A DNA stretch of 60,000 nucleotides from Lineus longissimus (Eukaryota > Nemertea > Pilidiophora > Heteronemertea > Lineidae): the NCBI RefSeq assembly GCF_910592395.1, contig NC_088322.1:7933431-7993430 (forward strand). The letters run 5' to 3'. Below the pieces are notes generated by a model. That model was not told the origin of the DNA, made no database searches, and was given only the letters and a program-made list of their open reading frames with translations. Made by a program: the position numbers and the translations under genes. Shown here one piece after another: positions 1 to 9,820 of this stretch. The stretch's first letter is position 1; each line of letters begins with the position of its first letter.

Positions 1-2
1 GT

Positions 3-560
3 GTTCTTAAAACTGTAATTGTGACCCTTTTTGTCCCTTAAGGACCCTTCTTGTCTAAAACTGCCAGTACATTTATTTTCTTGTGTTACATTTTTGTAAT
101 CAGTGATAAAGTGGGATTAATTTGTGTGAGTTGCAGACTTGTTCTCAAAAGTGTAATTGATACCCTTTTGGGCCCTTATTGAGGGCCTTCTTGGGTACCC
201 ATCGCCCGTGATTTTTTTTTCTTGTGTGACATTTTATCATTCAGTGGTCAAAGTAGATGTTTAAAAAGACATTTCAGGTTTTGTTCTCCAAAGTGTAATT
301 GAACATGCTTTTTGGGGGGTATTAAAGGGTTTACACAACCTTCAGACCAGGAATGTGACATGCAAGAAATCGTTTTTATACCATCACCAAACACTCTCAA
401 TGTAATAAGAACATCAAACATTTCGTTCTCAATAGTGTAATTGAAACTGAGCTGGCTCTCTAACTATGACCTGTATTCACTGAATAAATGAGGTGAGATT
501 CTGTAGAAAAAGTAAAACTATGACCGCCGCGCCTGGCATATTGTGATATGATAGTAAGGT
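3..560. repeat. degenerate ~140-bp tandem repeat
   Basis: A phrase like GTTCTCAAAAGTGTAATTGA recurs at 3, 141, 283 and 425, spacings of 138, 142 and 142 bp. The sequence between is related but diverged, with TTTATTTTCTTGTG-like and CCCTT-rich stretches. The block is carried whole into the second 1418-bp unit. No coding potential seen. It could be satellite-like sequence or part of an unidentified element. Confidence 0.6.
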
Positions 561-1470
561 CGAAGACAATACAATTGCTACATGCAACTGCATGTACATC
601 ATGACCGCAAAGGTTTTTAAATCCTATCAAGATATACACCGGCTATCTTTATAAGGAGTATAATACCATGAGGTTCATGATGCTGCATACTACGTGATGA
701 TGCTTCTTGTGTATGCTCGACACAAAGTAATTGAATGACGGCCTGAATTCATAGTGCCAACCTCCGGATCAGGTTACCCTCGTTCTATACAACATGCGCT
801 GTGCATTTGGGCCAGGTCAGGAACCCTGGAACCGTTACTCATTGAACATCTGGTCTTCAATCATGATGGCTTTCGGTGCATGTCTCATGCGACAACCACG
901 AGTGAGTGTAATGTTAGTGTTGTCGCGACATAGGACGCGTGGAAAAGGAGGGGAATGCAGGGAGACTACCGATAAAGTAACAACTGGCCTTCCAACTAGA
1001 GCTGAAGGGGTTATTGTCGTCCTGGGTGACGCACAATATCACCCATGCTCTATCTGGCGATGCATAACATTATGGGCCGTGAAAACCGCAAAAAATCTGT
1101 ACATGTTTTTGTAAGCGGTCGTCGCTCGCGCAAACCTGTCTTGCATGTTTTTGTGAAAGAGGACGTCGAAGAACGCGGTCGTATATCAAAACAGACGTTG
1201 GGTGGCGCTCGCGCAAACTTCCCTCACATGTTTTTGTGAAAGAGGACGTCGAAGAACGCGGTCGTATAAAATAACAGACGTTGGGTGGCGCTCGAGACGG
1301 GTCATCCTATTTAGCGTCCAGTGGCGACCAGTGGCGTCCAACGCGAAATAATAGGGTGTATATGGTTAAAAATGTTTTCAAGCTCCTAAAACACTTTCAA
1401 TAAACAAGATTTAGAAGTTTGGTGGAGTTTGCAAACCTAGTTTTTGAATAATTATCACCAGAAAACGATC
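65..1470. repeat. 1418-bp tandem duplication, unit 1
   Basis: This block recurs almost unchanged 1418 bp downstream (1483-2888), separated by a 12-nt junction at 1471-1482. I saw only scattered single-base differences, for example a GACCGCCGCG/GGCCGCCGCG change near 520/1938. The duplication is therefore recent. Open frames of 106 and 64 codons inside it are duplicated with it but resemble no family I know. The segment near 480-600 is related to sequence at 45.4 and 47.4 kb. Confidence 0.9.
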
Positions 1471-1482
1471 AGTACAACGTCG

Positions 1483-2888
1483 CAGTACATTTATTTTCTT
1501 GTGTTACATTTTTGTAATCAGTGATAAAGTGGGATTAATTTGTGTGAGTTGCAGACTTGTTCTCAAAAGTGTAATTGATACCCTTTTGGGCCCTTATTGA
1601 GGGCCTTCTTGGGTACCCATCGCCCGTGATTTTTTTTTCTTGTGTGACATTTTATCATTCAGTGGTCAAAGTAGATGTTTAAAAAGACATTTCAGGTTTT
1701 GTTCTCCAAAGTGTAATTGAACATGCTTTTTGGGGGGTATTAAAGGGTTTACACAACCTTCAGACCAGGAATGTGACATGCAAGAAATCGTTTTTATACC
1801 ATCACCAAACACTCTCAATGTAATAAGAACATCAAACATTTCGTTCTCAATAGTGTAATTGAAACTGAGCTGGCTCTCTAACTATGACCTGTATTCACTG
1901 AATAAATGAGGTGAGATTCTGTAGAAAAAGTAAAACTATGGCCGCCGCGCCTGGCATATTGTGATATGATAGTAAGGTCGAAGACAATACAATTGCTACA
2001 TGCAACTGCATGTACATCATGACCGCAAAGGTTTTTAAATCCTATCAAGATATACACCGGCTATCTTTATAAGGAGTATAATACCATGAGGTTCATGATG
2101 CTGCATACTACGTGATGATGCTTCTTGTGTATGCTCGACACAAAGTAATTGAATGACGGCCTGAATTCATAGTGCCAACCTCCGGATCAGGTTACCCTCG
2201 TTCTATACAACATGTGCTGTGCATTTGGGCCAGGTCAGGAACCCTGGAACCGTTACTCATTGAACATCTGGTCTTCAATCATGATGGCTTTCGGTGCATG
2301 TCTCATGCGACAACCACGAGTGAGTGTAATGTTAGTGTTGTCGCGACATAGGACGCGTGGAAAAGGAAGGGAATGCAGGGAGACTACCGATAAAGTAACA
2401 ACTGGCCTTCCAACTAGAGCTGAAGGGGTTATTGTCGTCCTGGGTGACGCACAATATCACCCATGCTCTATCTGGCGATGCATAACATTATGGGCCGTGA
2501 AAACCGCAAAAAATCTGTACATGTTTTTGTAAGCGGTCGTCGCTCGCGCAAACCTGTCTTGCATGTTTTTGTGAAAGAGGACGTCGAAGAACGCGGTCGT
2601 ATATCAAAACAGACGTTGGGTGGCGCTCGCGCAAACTTCCCTCACATGTTTTTGTGAAAGAGGACGTCGAAGAACGCGGTCGTATAAAATAACAGACGTT
2701 GGGTGGCGCTCGAGACGGGTCATCCTATTTAGCGTCCAGTGGCGACCAGTGGCGTCCAACGCGAAATAATAGGGTGTATATGGTTAAAAATGTTTTCAAG
2801 CTCCTAAAACACTTTCAATAAACAAGATTTAGAAGTTTGGTGGAGTTTGCAAACCTAGTTTTTGAATAATTATCACCAGAAAACGATC
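1483..2888. repeat. 1418-bp tandem duplication, unit 2
   Basis: Second copy of the 65-1470 block in the same orientation. It ends at the same GAAAACGATC boundary, after which sequence leading into the inverted copy begins. No gene recognised in it. Confidence 0.9.
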
Positions 2889-3572
2889 TTAGTATGCCAA
2901 CCTGATGCCAGATCCCGATTCCGCTTTTTCTATAAACCCGAGGAACGGCAGCTAAAACAAACATGGCGTCCAGTGCTTTTGCTGGACGCATACTAAGATC
3001 GTTTTCTGGTGATAATTATTCAAAAACTAGGTTCGCAAACTCCACCAAACTTCTAAATCTTGTTTATTGAAAGTGTTTTAGGAGCTTGAAAACATTTTTA
3101 ACCATATACACCCTATTATTTTGCGTTGGACGCCATTGGTCGCCACTGGACGCTAAATAGGATGACCCGTCTCGAGCGCCACCCAACGTCTGTTTTTTTA
3201 TACGACCGCGTTCTTCGAAGTCCTCTTTCACAAAAACATGTGAGGGAAGTTTGCGCGAGCGCCACCCAACGTCTGTTTTGATATACGACCGCGTTCTTCG
3301 ACGTCCTCTTTCACAAAAACATGTGAGGGAAGTTTGCGCGAGCGCCACCCAACGTCTGTTTTGATATACGACCGCGTTCTTCGACGTCCTCTTTCACAAA
3401 AACATGCAAGACAAGTTTGCGCGAGCGACGACCGCTTACAAAAACATGTACAGATTTTTTGCGGTTTTCACGGCCCATACAATGTCACCCAGGGTGATGT
3501 TATGCATCACCCAGGTAGAGGCTGGGTGATATTGTGCATCACCCAGGACGACAATAACCCTTTTGGCCCAAC
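2397..3572. repeat. large inverted repeat with a 90-bp centre
   Basis: The right part of unit 2 (about 2397-2897) is repeated in reverse complement at about 2988-3572. The inner ~480 bp of the arms match closely and the outer ~90 bp are more diverged. The 90-bp spacer (2898-2987) ends in a small hairpin, GCGTCCAG at 2966-2973 pairing with CTGGACGC at 2982-2989. With the upstream unit this gives a direct-plus-inverted arrangement. Confidence 0.85.
3181..3430. repeat. 83-bp minisatellite, three units
   Basis: Units beginning ACCCAACGTCTGTTTT start at 3181, 3264 and 3347, a period of 83 bp. The corresponding parts of units 1 and 2 (about 1128-1300 and 2546-2718, opposite strand) hold about two units, so copy number differs between the palindrome arms. 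Confidence 0.8.
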
Positions 3573-4240
3573 TAGAGTAGACGGTTGGCCCCCGGCGAAT
3601 AGAGTAGACGGTTGTCCTCGACGGATGGATGGGCTCTTTTAGTTTTTTTACTTCAATGGCCCCCCAGGCGGATGATGGGCACCTCCATCATATGCCACTT
3701 TGTCTTTTGTTCTCCCCATTTTGCTATTGCTCGGGTTTACTTTTAGTCCAACACGTGCCTGTTTTTTGCTCATGCCCAACTGTACATGGCCTTCTCCAGA
3801 GCCAGGACATTCCAACACATATACGTCTAAGTCGACACCACCAACACTCAATCATATCATATCATATCATATCATTACAGGCGTCGTATAACCCTATTGG
3901 ATTTTTGCCGGAGGTATGGAGTCCACCATCTATGTGGAATCTTTTACTGGCCCTGGCATAGACACTCAGGTACAAAATATATATTTTTTTAGTCTCATCC
4001 GACAGACTCAAGAAGTGCGAGATGAAAGAACAATAACAAGGAATGTAGTATTTAAAGAAATCCTATAACAAACTAAATGCATACACTTCCTAAGACAATT
4101 CAGCTCAACATAGTATACCTCCACAGACAATGACTCTTCAACTGACTAGCGTAAGCCCTACATGGCCACACCCAAATTCACAACATATCACTCGCCTCAA
4201 CATCGTGCGGAGCATGGGTATTTGCTAGTAAATATGAGTA
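3573..4240. other. no gene seen; ATCAT pentamer run
   Basis: Non-coding to my reading. It contains a short pentanucleotide microsatellite (ATCAT units, about 3851-3877). Open frames here are short and match no family. Confidence 0.4.
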
Positions 4241-4690
4241 CAGTAGAACCTCCCCTTGCAGACACCTCCGCAGTACGGACATGTTCGTTCAGTCCCGATT
4301 TTTTCAAAGTCATTTGATTTAACCAAAACCTCTATAGCGCGGACACCTCTCCACTCCGAATTGCGGGCACGGCCATGGTGACTTTTTGGACCAATCACCG
4401 CATTAAGGAGAGTAAACAAAAACAATGGCTTCCAGTGTTCACTTTGGTAGTCGATCAGACCTAACAGGTGTGAAGTTTGCGTAATTGATGAACATAATTA
4501 AACACTAAGTTCAGTTAATTGGAGTGGAGTGAATTTAATGTCCGTTGCTCTCCAAATTAAAACAGAATGCATTGTTTAATTATCTTCAATGTGCATCACA
4601 TTGCCAAGCTACTGTATATTGTAACATTAATTGCAGTTCATTGAGTTGTTGTGCTCTAATAACAAGTAATATTATCAGTGCAGTGCCCTA
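4241..4690 (+). mobile_element. Tigger-like DNA transposon fragment (left end)
   Basis: Begins after TA with CAGTAGAACCTCCCC and continues with GCGGACACCTC-like subterminal repeats, as in the more complete copy at 45564-46405. The interior, with the ACCTAACAGGTGTGAAGTTT phrase, also matches that copy. No matching right end follows directly. CAGTAGAACCTC termini with TA targets are typical of TcMar/Tigger elements. No transposase remains. Confidence 0.6.
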
Positions 4691-6138
4691 GTAAGCGCGC
4701 AGCGCCTTAAGGTTGGGGGGGGGGGGGCGGGGGAAACCCCCAAACCCCCTGGTTGGGAATCTGCTATAGTTCCTTCCGCCAATTTTTTGTTTTGATAGAC
4801 AGTTTTCTCCGTGTATCACTTTAGCAGTAACTCAACTCCTTCATCATTAATAGCCGGCAAATAAATGGAAAATGTCCCCCCCCCCGAAAGGTGTCCGGAC
4901 TAGATAGTCTGGCACTCTGGCAGATTCTAATGTAAAGTGCAAGCTCTATTGAACTCACGCAACTGTCGATATGGAGAGCCCCCCCCCCCCAACCCCCGTC
5001 CTTCTGACATGTTTTAGCTAGTGCATTGGGGGAAAGGCCCCTCAACCCCCCTATTGGCCTCTCAATTAGTCCTTCTGAGCTGCTTACCCCGGGGCGCTCG
5101 AGTGGAACCTCCAAACCTTCATGATGGTGCAGTCCTTTGACACGTTTAACCCAGAGCGAGGAAGAGGTACTCCTTTGATGGTACCCTTACTGCAACCCTC
5201 AACGATCATTACCCTTCCTTTTCACTGGCATGATATTGGCAAGACTTCCAAGAGGTCGTGCTGGTGGCTTCCTTGAGACAATTGCTTGTGGTCGTACCTA
5301 GGCAACCAATTCAAGGGGTCTGGGATCAGGTTTTTCCCCCCACCAACATTTTAACCATTCGGGAAAGGGTTTTTGCAGGCCAAGGGACTGGAAGACACTT
5401 GACTCTTGAGGAACACCAGACTGATGAACAAAGAACCTGAGGAACATAGAACCCTCTTCATACCTGGGAGCATAAAAAGCCTGCTAGCGAATATTGATTA
5501 TTCTTTAGAAAAAAACAGAAGATCTGCAAAACCAATGGTACCCCATAAAAATATACATTCCTCCTTAAGGTGTCTTCGGATCCCACCACGGCCCATTTGT
5601 AATTCGTTCAAAAGGTTTATTGAAATCTCAAAAAAAAAAATTTTCTGGCCCAAGTCCTCTATTAAAACATGTGTACATTACGTGCACATTTTTGTGCATA
5701 GGTTTTGGTAAAAAAAGTACTCATTGGACCAATCAATCTGCACAAAATTTTATATGTGTCAAGAAGAACCCTTTGCCAATAGCATAATAAAGTTTTAAAA
5801 AATTCCAATACCGATTGCCTGAGAAAAAAAGATTTCCGTACACCATATCCATCAAAACGTCACTGGCGCATTGATATGGCCCTGTCAAAGTACAAGTTCT
5901 AAACTGACCAGTGAGACGACATTTTCTTAAATATATTATAAAAAAGCATATTTCTGTGATGGCCTGACTCTGTAGATTAAGAATCAACCACAGATTGAGA
6001 ATTAATTCCACTTTGGTCCATCCCAGCCATGTATTTACCACAACTTGACATTTTGATAAGGTGCCACACTTCCGGTCGTGGATGAATACAGGTCTCTGCC
6101 CTTCTTCTCGAAACGCCTGCCCGTCTTTTGCTTCAATA
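4691..6138. other. no recognisable gene; homopolymer runs
   Basis: Poly-G/C tracts occur near 4717-4735, 4879 and 4979. Open frames of about 100 codons (for example minus strand 5733-6041, plus strand 5406-5711) show no motif I recognise and lack clear splice context. I make no functional claim. Confidence 0.4.
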
Positions 6139-6334
6139 GGGCCGTTTAGACGACAGGCGAAAAGACCGCATTTGGATCGAATCTGGATGAATCCGGATTA
6201 AAACCACCCAAGGCGATGGTACCTTTTTAGTCCGGATGCAACCACATTGATCCGGATCTTTTTGCGTTTACACGACGAAAAATTAATCCGGATTCGGGAC
6301 GCATCCGGATTTTTTCGCGTCGTCTAAACGACCC
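6139..6334. mobile_element. MITE with TA target duplication
   Basis: A 196-bp fold-back element. The left end GGGCCGTTTAGACGAC is the near-perfect reverse complement of the right end GTCGTCTAAACGACCC. Flanked by TA on both sides. The interior has several ATCCGGAT palindromes and GGATTAAAACCACCC. A poly-G run follows near 6414. It is too short to encode a transposase; the family is unassigned. Confidence 0.8.
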
Positions 6335-6669
6335 TATTATTTCGGGATTATATCCATTTTAAGCATCTTTTGGATATTATTACTAAAGTATCAAAAATCA
6401 AAACACATATGTGGGGGGGGGGGGGGTAAACCCCCTGAAATTGAAGTGTGATTAAGAAACAGTGTGAATATTCATGTGGTTCTCTCTCGGAGCTCAGAAT
6501 AGTCGAGTTGCTTCATTCGCGCGTTTATCTCTTCTGGCGGCCATTTTAAGTCAAATTTAAGCCATTTGAAACGAATCCATGGACTTGAGAAACATTGTTT
6601 ACATTGGATACGTCGTATGCACGTTAACCATAGTAGCGCTTCGCAGAAAAGCCTGCTGCGCGCTTATTA

Positions 6670-7313
6670 CTATAATGATGTACGCTGTCTATGTAATATG
6701 TAGCGTGCGAACACAACCTGCATATATCAATGTTGGCAAATTAATATTAACTCCACTAGAAATGCAAATTAACTAATTTTAAGTTCGCATATAAATGGCT
6801 TCAAATTATTTAGGTAGTCAATTAGACCTAACAGGTGTGAAGTTTGCGTATTTGACGAACATAATTAGACACTGTGTTCAGTTTATAATTACAGGGTGGA
6901 GTGAATTTAATGTCCGTTGCTCTCCTAATTAAAACCAAATGTTTCGATTAATTATCTACACTGGGCATCACATTGTCAAGCTACTGTATATTCCAACATT
7001 AATTGCAGTCCATTGAGTGGTTTGTCCCCTTGTGCCCTAATTGCAAAGAATAAAGCTTGATGTGTAGTTTAATAAAGGCATAACCTCCCTATTAAGGTCA
7101 CCTCTACATTACGGACACCAACGCCTAGTCCCATGGGTGTCCGCAATACAGAGGTAGTGTACTTTGCGCTGATGCAATGCGTGTGTATTGCAAAACCTAC
7201 TCATGATACGTTGCTCATGATACCACAATGACAGCTATCGGTCGATGGTCACCTCGACATTACGGACACCAACGCCCAGTCCCATGGGTGTCCGCAATAG
7301 AGAGGTTGTACTG
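6670..7313. mobile_element. rearranged Tigger-like fragments with a ~150-bp tandem duplication
   Basis: Segments of the Tigger-like element at 45564-46405 appear here in permuted order: TACGCTGTCTATGTA first, then ACCTAACAGGTGTGAAG, then the right terminus. The right terminus (CCAACGCCTAGTCCCATGGG...AGAGGTTGTACTG) is present twice, near 7097-7245 and from 7246, together with adjacent unit sequence TGCAATGCGTGTGTATTG. It ends at CTG 7313 followed by TA. Confidence 0.6.
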
Positions 7314-7315
7314 TA

Positions 7316-7677
7316 GTGCGCTAATGCAATGCGTGTGTATTGCAAAACCTACTCATGCTAGGTTTCTCATGATATCACAATGACAGCTATCGGCCAACAA
7401 TTTGACGGCTCACCTAACTGAATTTGCCTTCAAACATAAAATGAATACATTCCAAAAGGAGGGTATGTTTCCATCACCAAAACTGATTAAGAAAAATAAT
7501 CAGAATTAAATAGAAAAAAACGCTAGAACCAGAAATGAAAAAGTTTGAAAACCATGCATTACCTCGTTACATTGAGGAGCTGTTAGCTAGATGTCCATCT
7601 ACATTGTACGATCCATATACGAGGACCATGTTTATAGCTGGTGGCTGGACTTCAGTGTGATGTGCACCGTTCGCGCA
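7316..7677 (-). other. conserved 3' flank of the methyltransferase units
   Basis: Contains TGCAATGCGTGTGTATTG, GACAGCTATCGGCC and TTACATTGAGGAGCTGTTAG in the order seen just downstream of copy B. Parts recur near copies A, C and D. On the minus strand it corresponds to 3' UTR and downstream sequence of a methyltransferase unit whose coding part is now mostly lost. Confidence 0.6.
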
Positions 7678-7808
7678 TCATCCACTGATTCGTGTAGCAC
7701 TGACCGCAAACAATCCAGAAATATCCAGTAGCCATCAAAGGTATATTTCTTAATGTCACTAGTCTCATTGTACCATTTTAAATTGGTCAGGCCAACCTCG
7801 GCAAATGC
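7678..7808 (-). pseudogene. methyltransferase exon-3 fragment (3' end only)
   Basis: Matches the last ~130 bp of exon 3 of copies A-D, including the stop at 7678-7680 and the sequence before it. The minus-strand upstream side breaks off at GCAAATGC and continues directly into intergenic sequence also found near 35190. No exon 1 or 2 goes with it, so it is a dead 3' fragment. Confidence 0.85.
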
Positions 7809-7860
7809 CTATACACCCCTCATTTCATCTTCCACTAAATCATTCCCAGATGATCACAAT

Positions 7861-8673
7861 AGGTGATTTCAGTTCTTAGATTTAGTTTTAAAACTAAATG
7901 GAACACTAAAACCCTTGATTAAACCAGCATTGAAATGAAGTGGGTTTTATTTCAAAGTCGGTGTTTGTTGGTTTCAGCATTATGTCCGGTTTTAGCTTAA
8001 AACTAAGGGATGGTTTTAGTGTCAAAAACTAACACCGGGACTAAAATTAAAACTCTCCACAACACCAGAAATGAAATCAGTTCTGGTGTTAGTTTTGACA
8101 CTCAGTTTTAGCATTATCCTATTTCAAATTAGGTTTTAGTTTCACACTGAAACCAATTGGAACACCAAGGTCTGATCTTAATCCCAGCTCGGTGTTATAT
8201 TTGAAAGATTTGTAGTGCATTTTGTATTACCAATAAAACTAACACCTTAGGCATTAACACCGAGTGGATTTCAAAGTTGGTGTTGGTGTTAAGAAAAAAA
8301 AATCATGTTGTTCGTACCATTTCAAGAAGTAGTTGCTGGTATTTTTAACGCTGATGGGAATAATGATGGACGTGAAAGAAGAAGACAAATTTATATAGAT
8401 CGGAAGCGGTTACAATAGTGAAACAACAGTAACAACGACAACAACATGCATGTTTGGTTTTTCCAAGGTTTTATCTCTGTCCATCTTGGTGTTAGTTTTA
8501 CCTGCAGAATAAAACCTCTTCTTAGTTTCAGCCAAGGTTTTCGGTGTTTAGATAAAACCAGGTGTTGGTGTTAAACTAAATCCACGAATTGGTCTTATCC
8601 AGACATAGGTTTTTAGGGGTAGAAACTGACACTAACACCCAACACTAAACCAAAACCAACTTTGAAATCACCC
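7861..8673. mobile_element. 813-bp fold-back element, AAT duplication
   Basis: Left end AGGTGATTTC and right end GAAATCACCC are near inverted copies. AAT flanks both sides (7858-7860 and 8674-8676). The unoccupied version GATCACAATGTCCCC is present at about 35245, which fixes the boundaries. The interior is full of inverted ACTAACACC/GGTGTTAGT phrases, so the whole element could fold into long hairpins. No protein is encoded. A 3-bp duplication would fit Harbinger-like elements, but this is inference. Confidence 0.75.
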
Positions 8674-8696
8674 AATGTCCCCAGGCAGGACATTTC

Positions 8697-8702
8697 ATTT
8701 AA
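8697..8702 (-). promoter_or_regulatory. candidate poly(A) signal of copy A
   Basis: ATTAAA on the minus strand about 170 bp after the stop codon of copy A. The same phrase (GATGTATTAAATG) is kept at the corresponding place in copies B and D, and altered in C. Confidence 0.35.
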
Positions 8703-8871
8703 TACATCAAACGCTGGAACCAGATATGAAAAATCGCTTTAAAAACCATACATAGCCTCGTTACATTGAGGAGCTGTTAGCTAGATGTCCATCTACACTG
8801 TACGATCCATATACGAGGACCATGTTTATAGCTAGTGGCTGGACTTCAGTGTGAGGTTCACGGTTCGCGCA

Positions 8872-9775
8872 TCATCCACTGATTCGCGTTGCACTGACCG
8901 CAAATACTTCAGAAAAGTCACATGGGAGGCCCTCAAAGGTATATTTCTCAATGTCACCAGTCACACTGTGCCAACGTAAATTGGTCAGGCCAACATCAGC
9001 AAAAGCACTTTCGATTATCTCGTCGGTTAATGGCAAGGAATTGAACCTCTTGTTACCGACATAGTAGAACGTTGCACCATTAACCCCGGCCATGAAGAAT
9101 GTTCCACCAGGCTTCAGAAGTGAGATCACGTGTTTAACAGCACTCCTAAATGATGATTCGTCACAACACGCTGCATCGAAACAGAGGCTGGATGTGATGA
9201 CGTCGAAGGGTTCCAAGACCAACGGAGTCAATGGGTTGTCTTGGTGAACATCACATGGTACGGCCAGTTTGATTGCTTGCCGGATGTGGTCTTGTCTGAG
9301 TTTCCATTCATCGCTGAAACGAGACAAAGTTTCGGTAAGGACGGCAACAGGGCATAGTGTTTTAAGCGGTTTCCAAGAATCGAGTGATGTAAAGAATTGA
9401 TAACGAACTGGACTTATTTGTCGTCTCACCAAACACCGCTGCATGTAAAATGGAGGTCAATACCGAGGCGCCTCGAATTAACAAATAAATAAATAATTTC
9501 AAACCTATTATCGTACATACCTTTTTCCTTCTAGTGAGCACACGTATTCGAAGCATTGTTGCCAGTTGTGGGCATCAGGGTCACCATTCACCCATTTTAG
9601 GATTTCATCCAGATTTTGAGTTGCATAATCCGAGCAGACGATCTCTGAACATCGACTTCCAGCGGAAATGACAGAATAGATACTCGGGCCAGACCCTACA
9701 TCAAGGAGTCTGCTACCATCACGAATTCCTGCCGCAGCTGAAGAAAAATACACATAAATATTTCATCAATAATGT

Positions 9776-9820
<45 letters not shown>

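Noticed and set aside
794-1239. 106- and 64-codon ORFs duplicated at 2212-2657
   Set aside because: They persist only because the DNA was recently duplicated. No motif or splice context; the inverted copy near 3100-3500 does not keep the same frame.
5733-6041. 102-codon minus-strand ORF
   Set aside because: Hydrophobic and Cys-containing, but no recognisable family, no splice support and no second copy in the window.
9314-9444. N-terminal extension of the exon-3 frame (MQRCLVRRQISPVRYQF and equivalents in C-F)
   Set aside because: This is intron 2. A good acceptor (TTTCAG before CGATGAATGG) and phase agreement with exon 2 place the exon start at 9313 in A and at the same site in the other copies.
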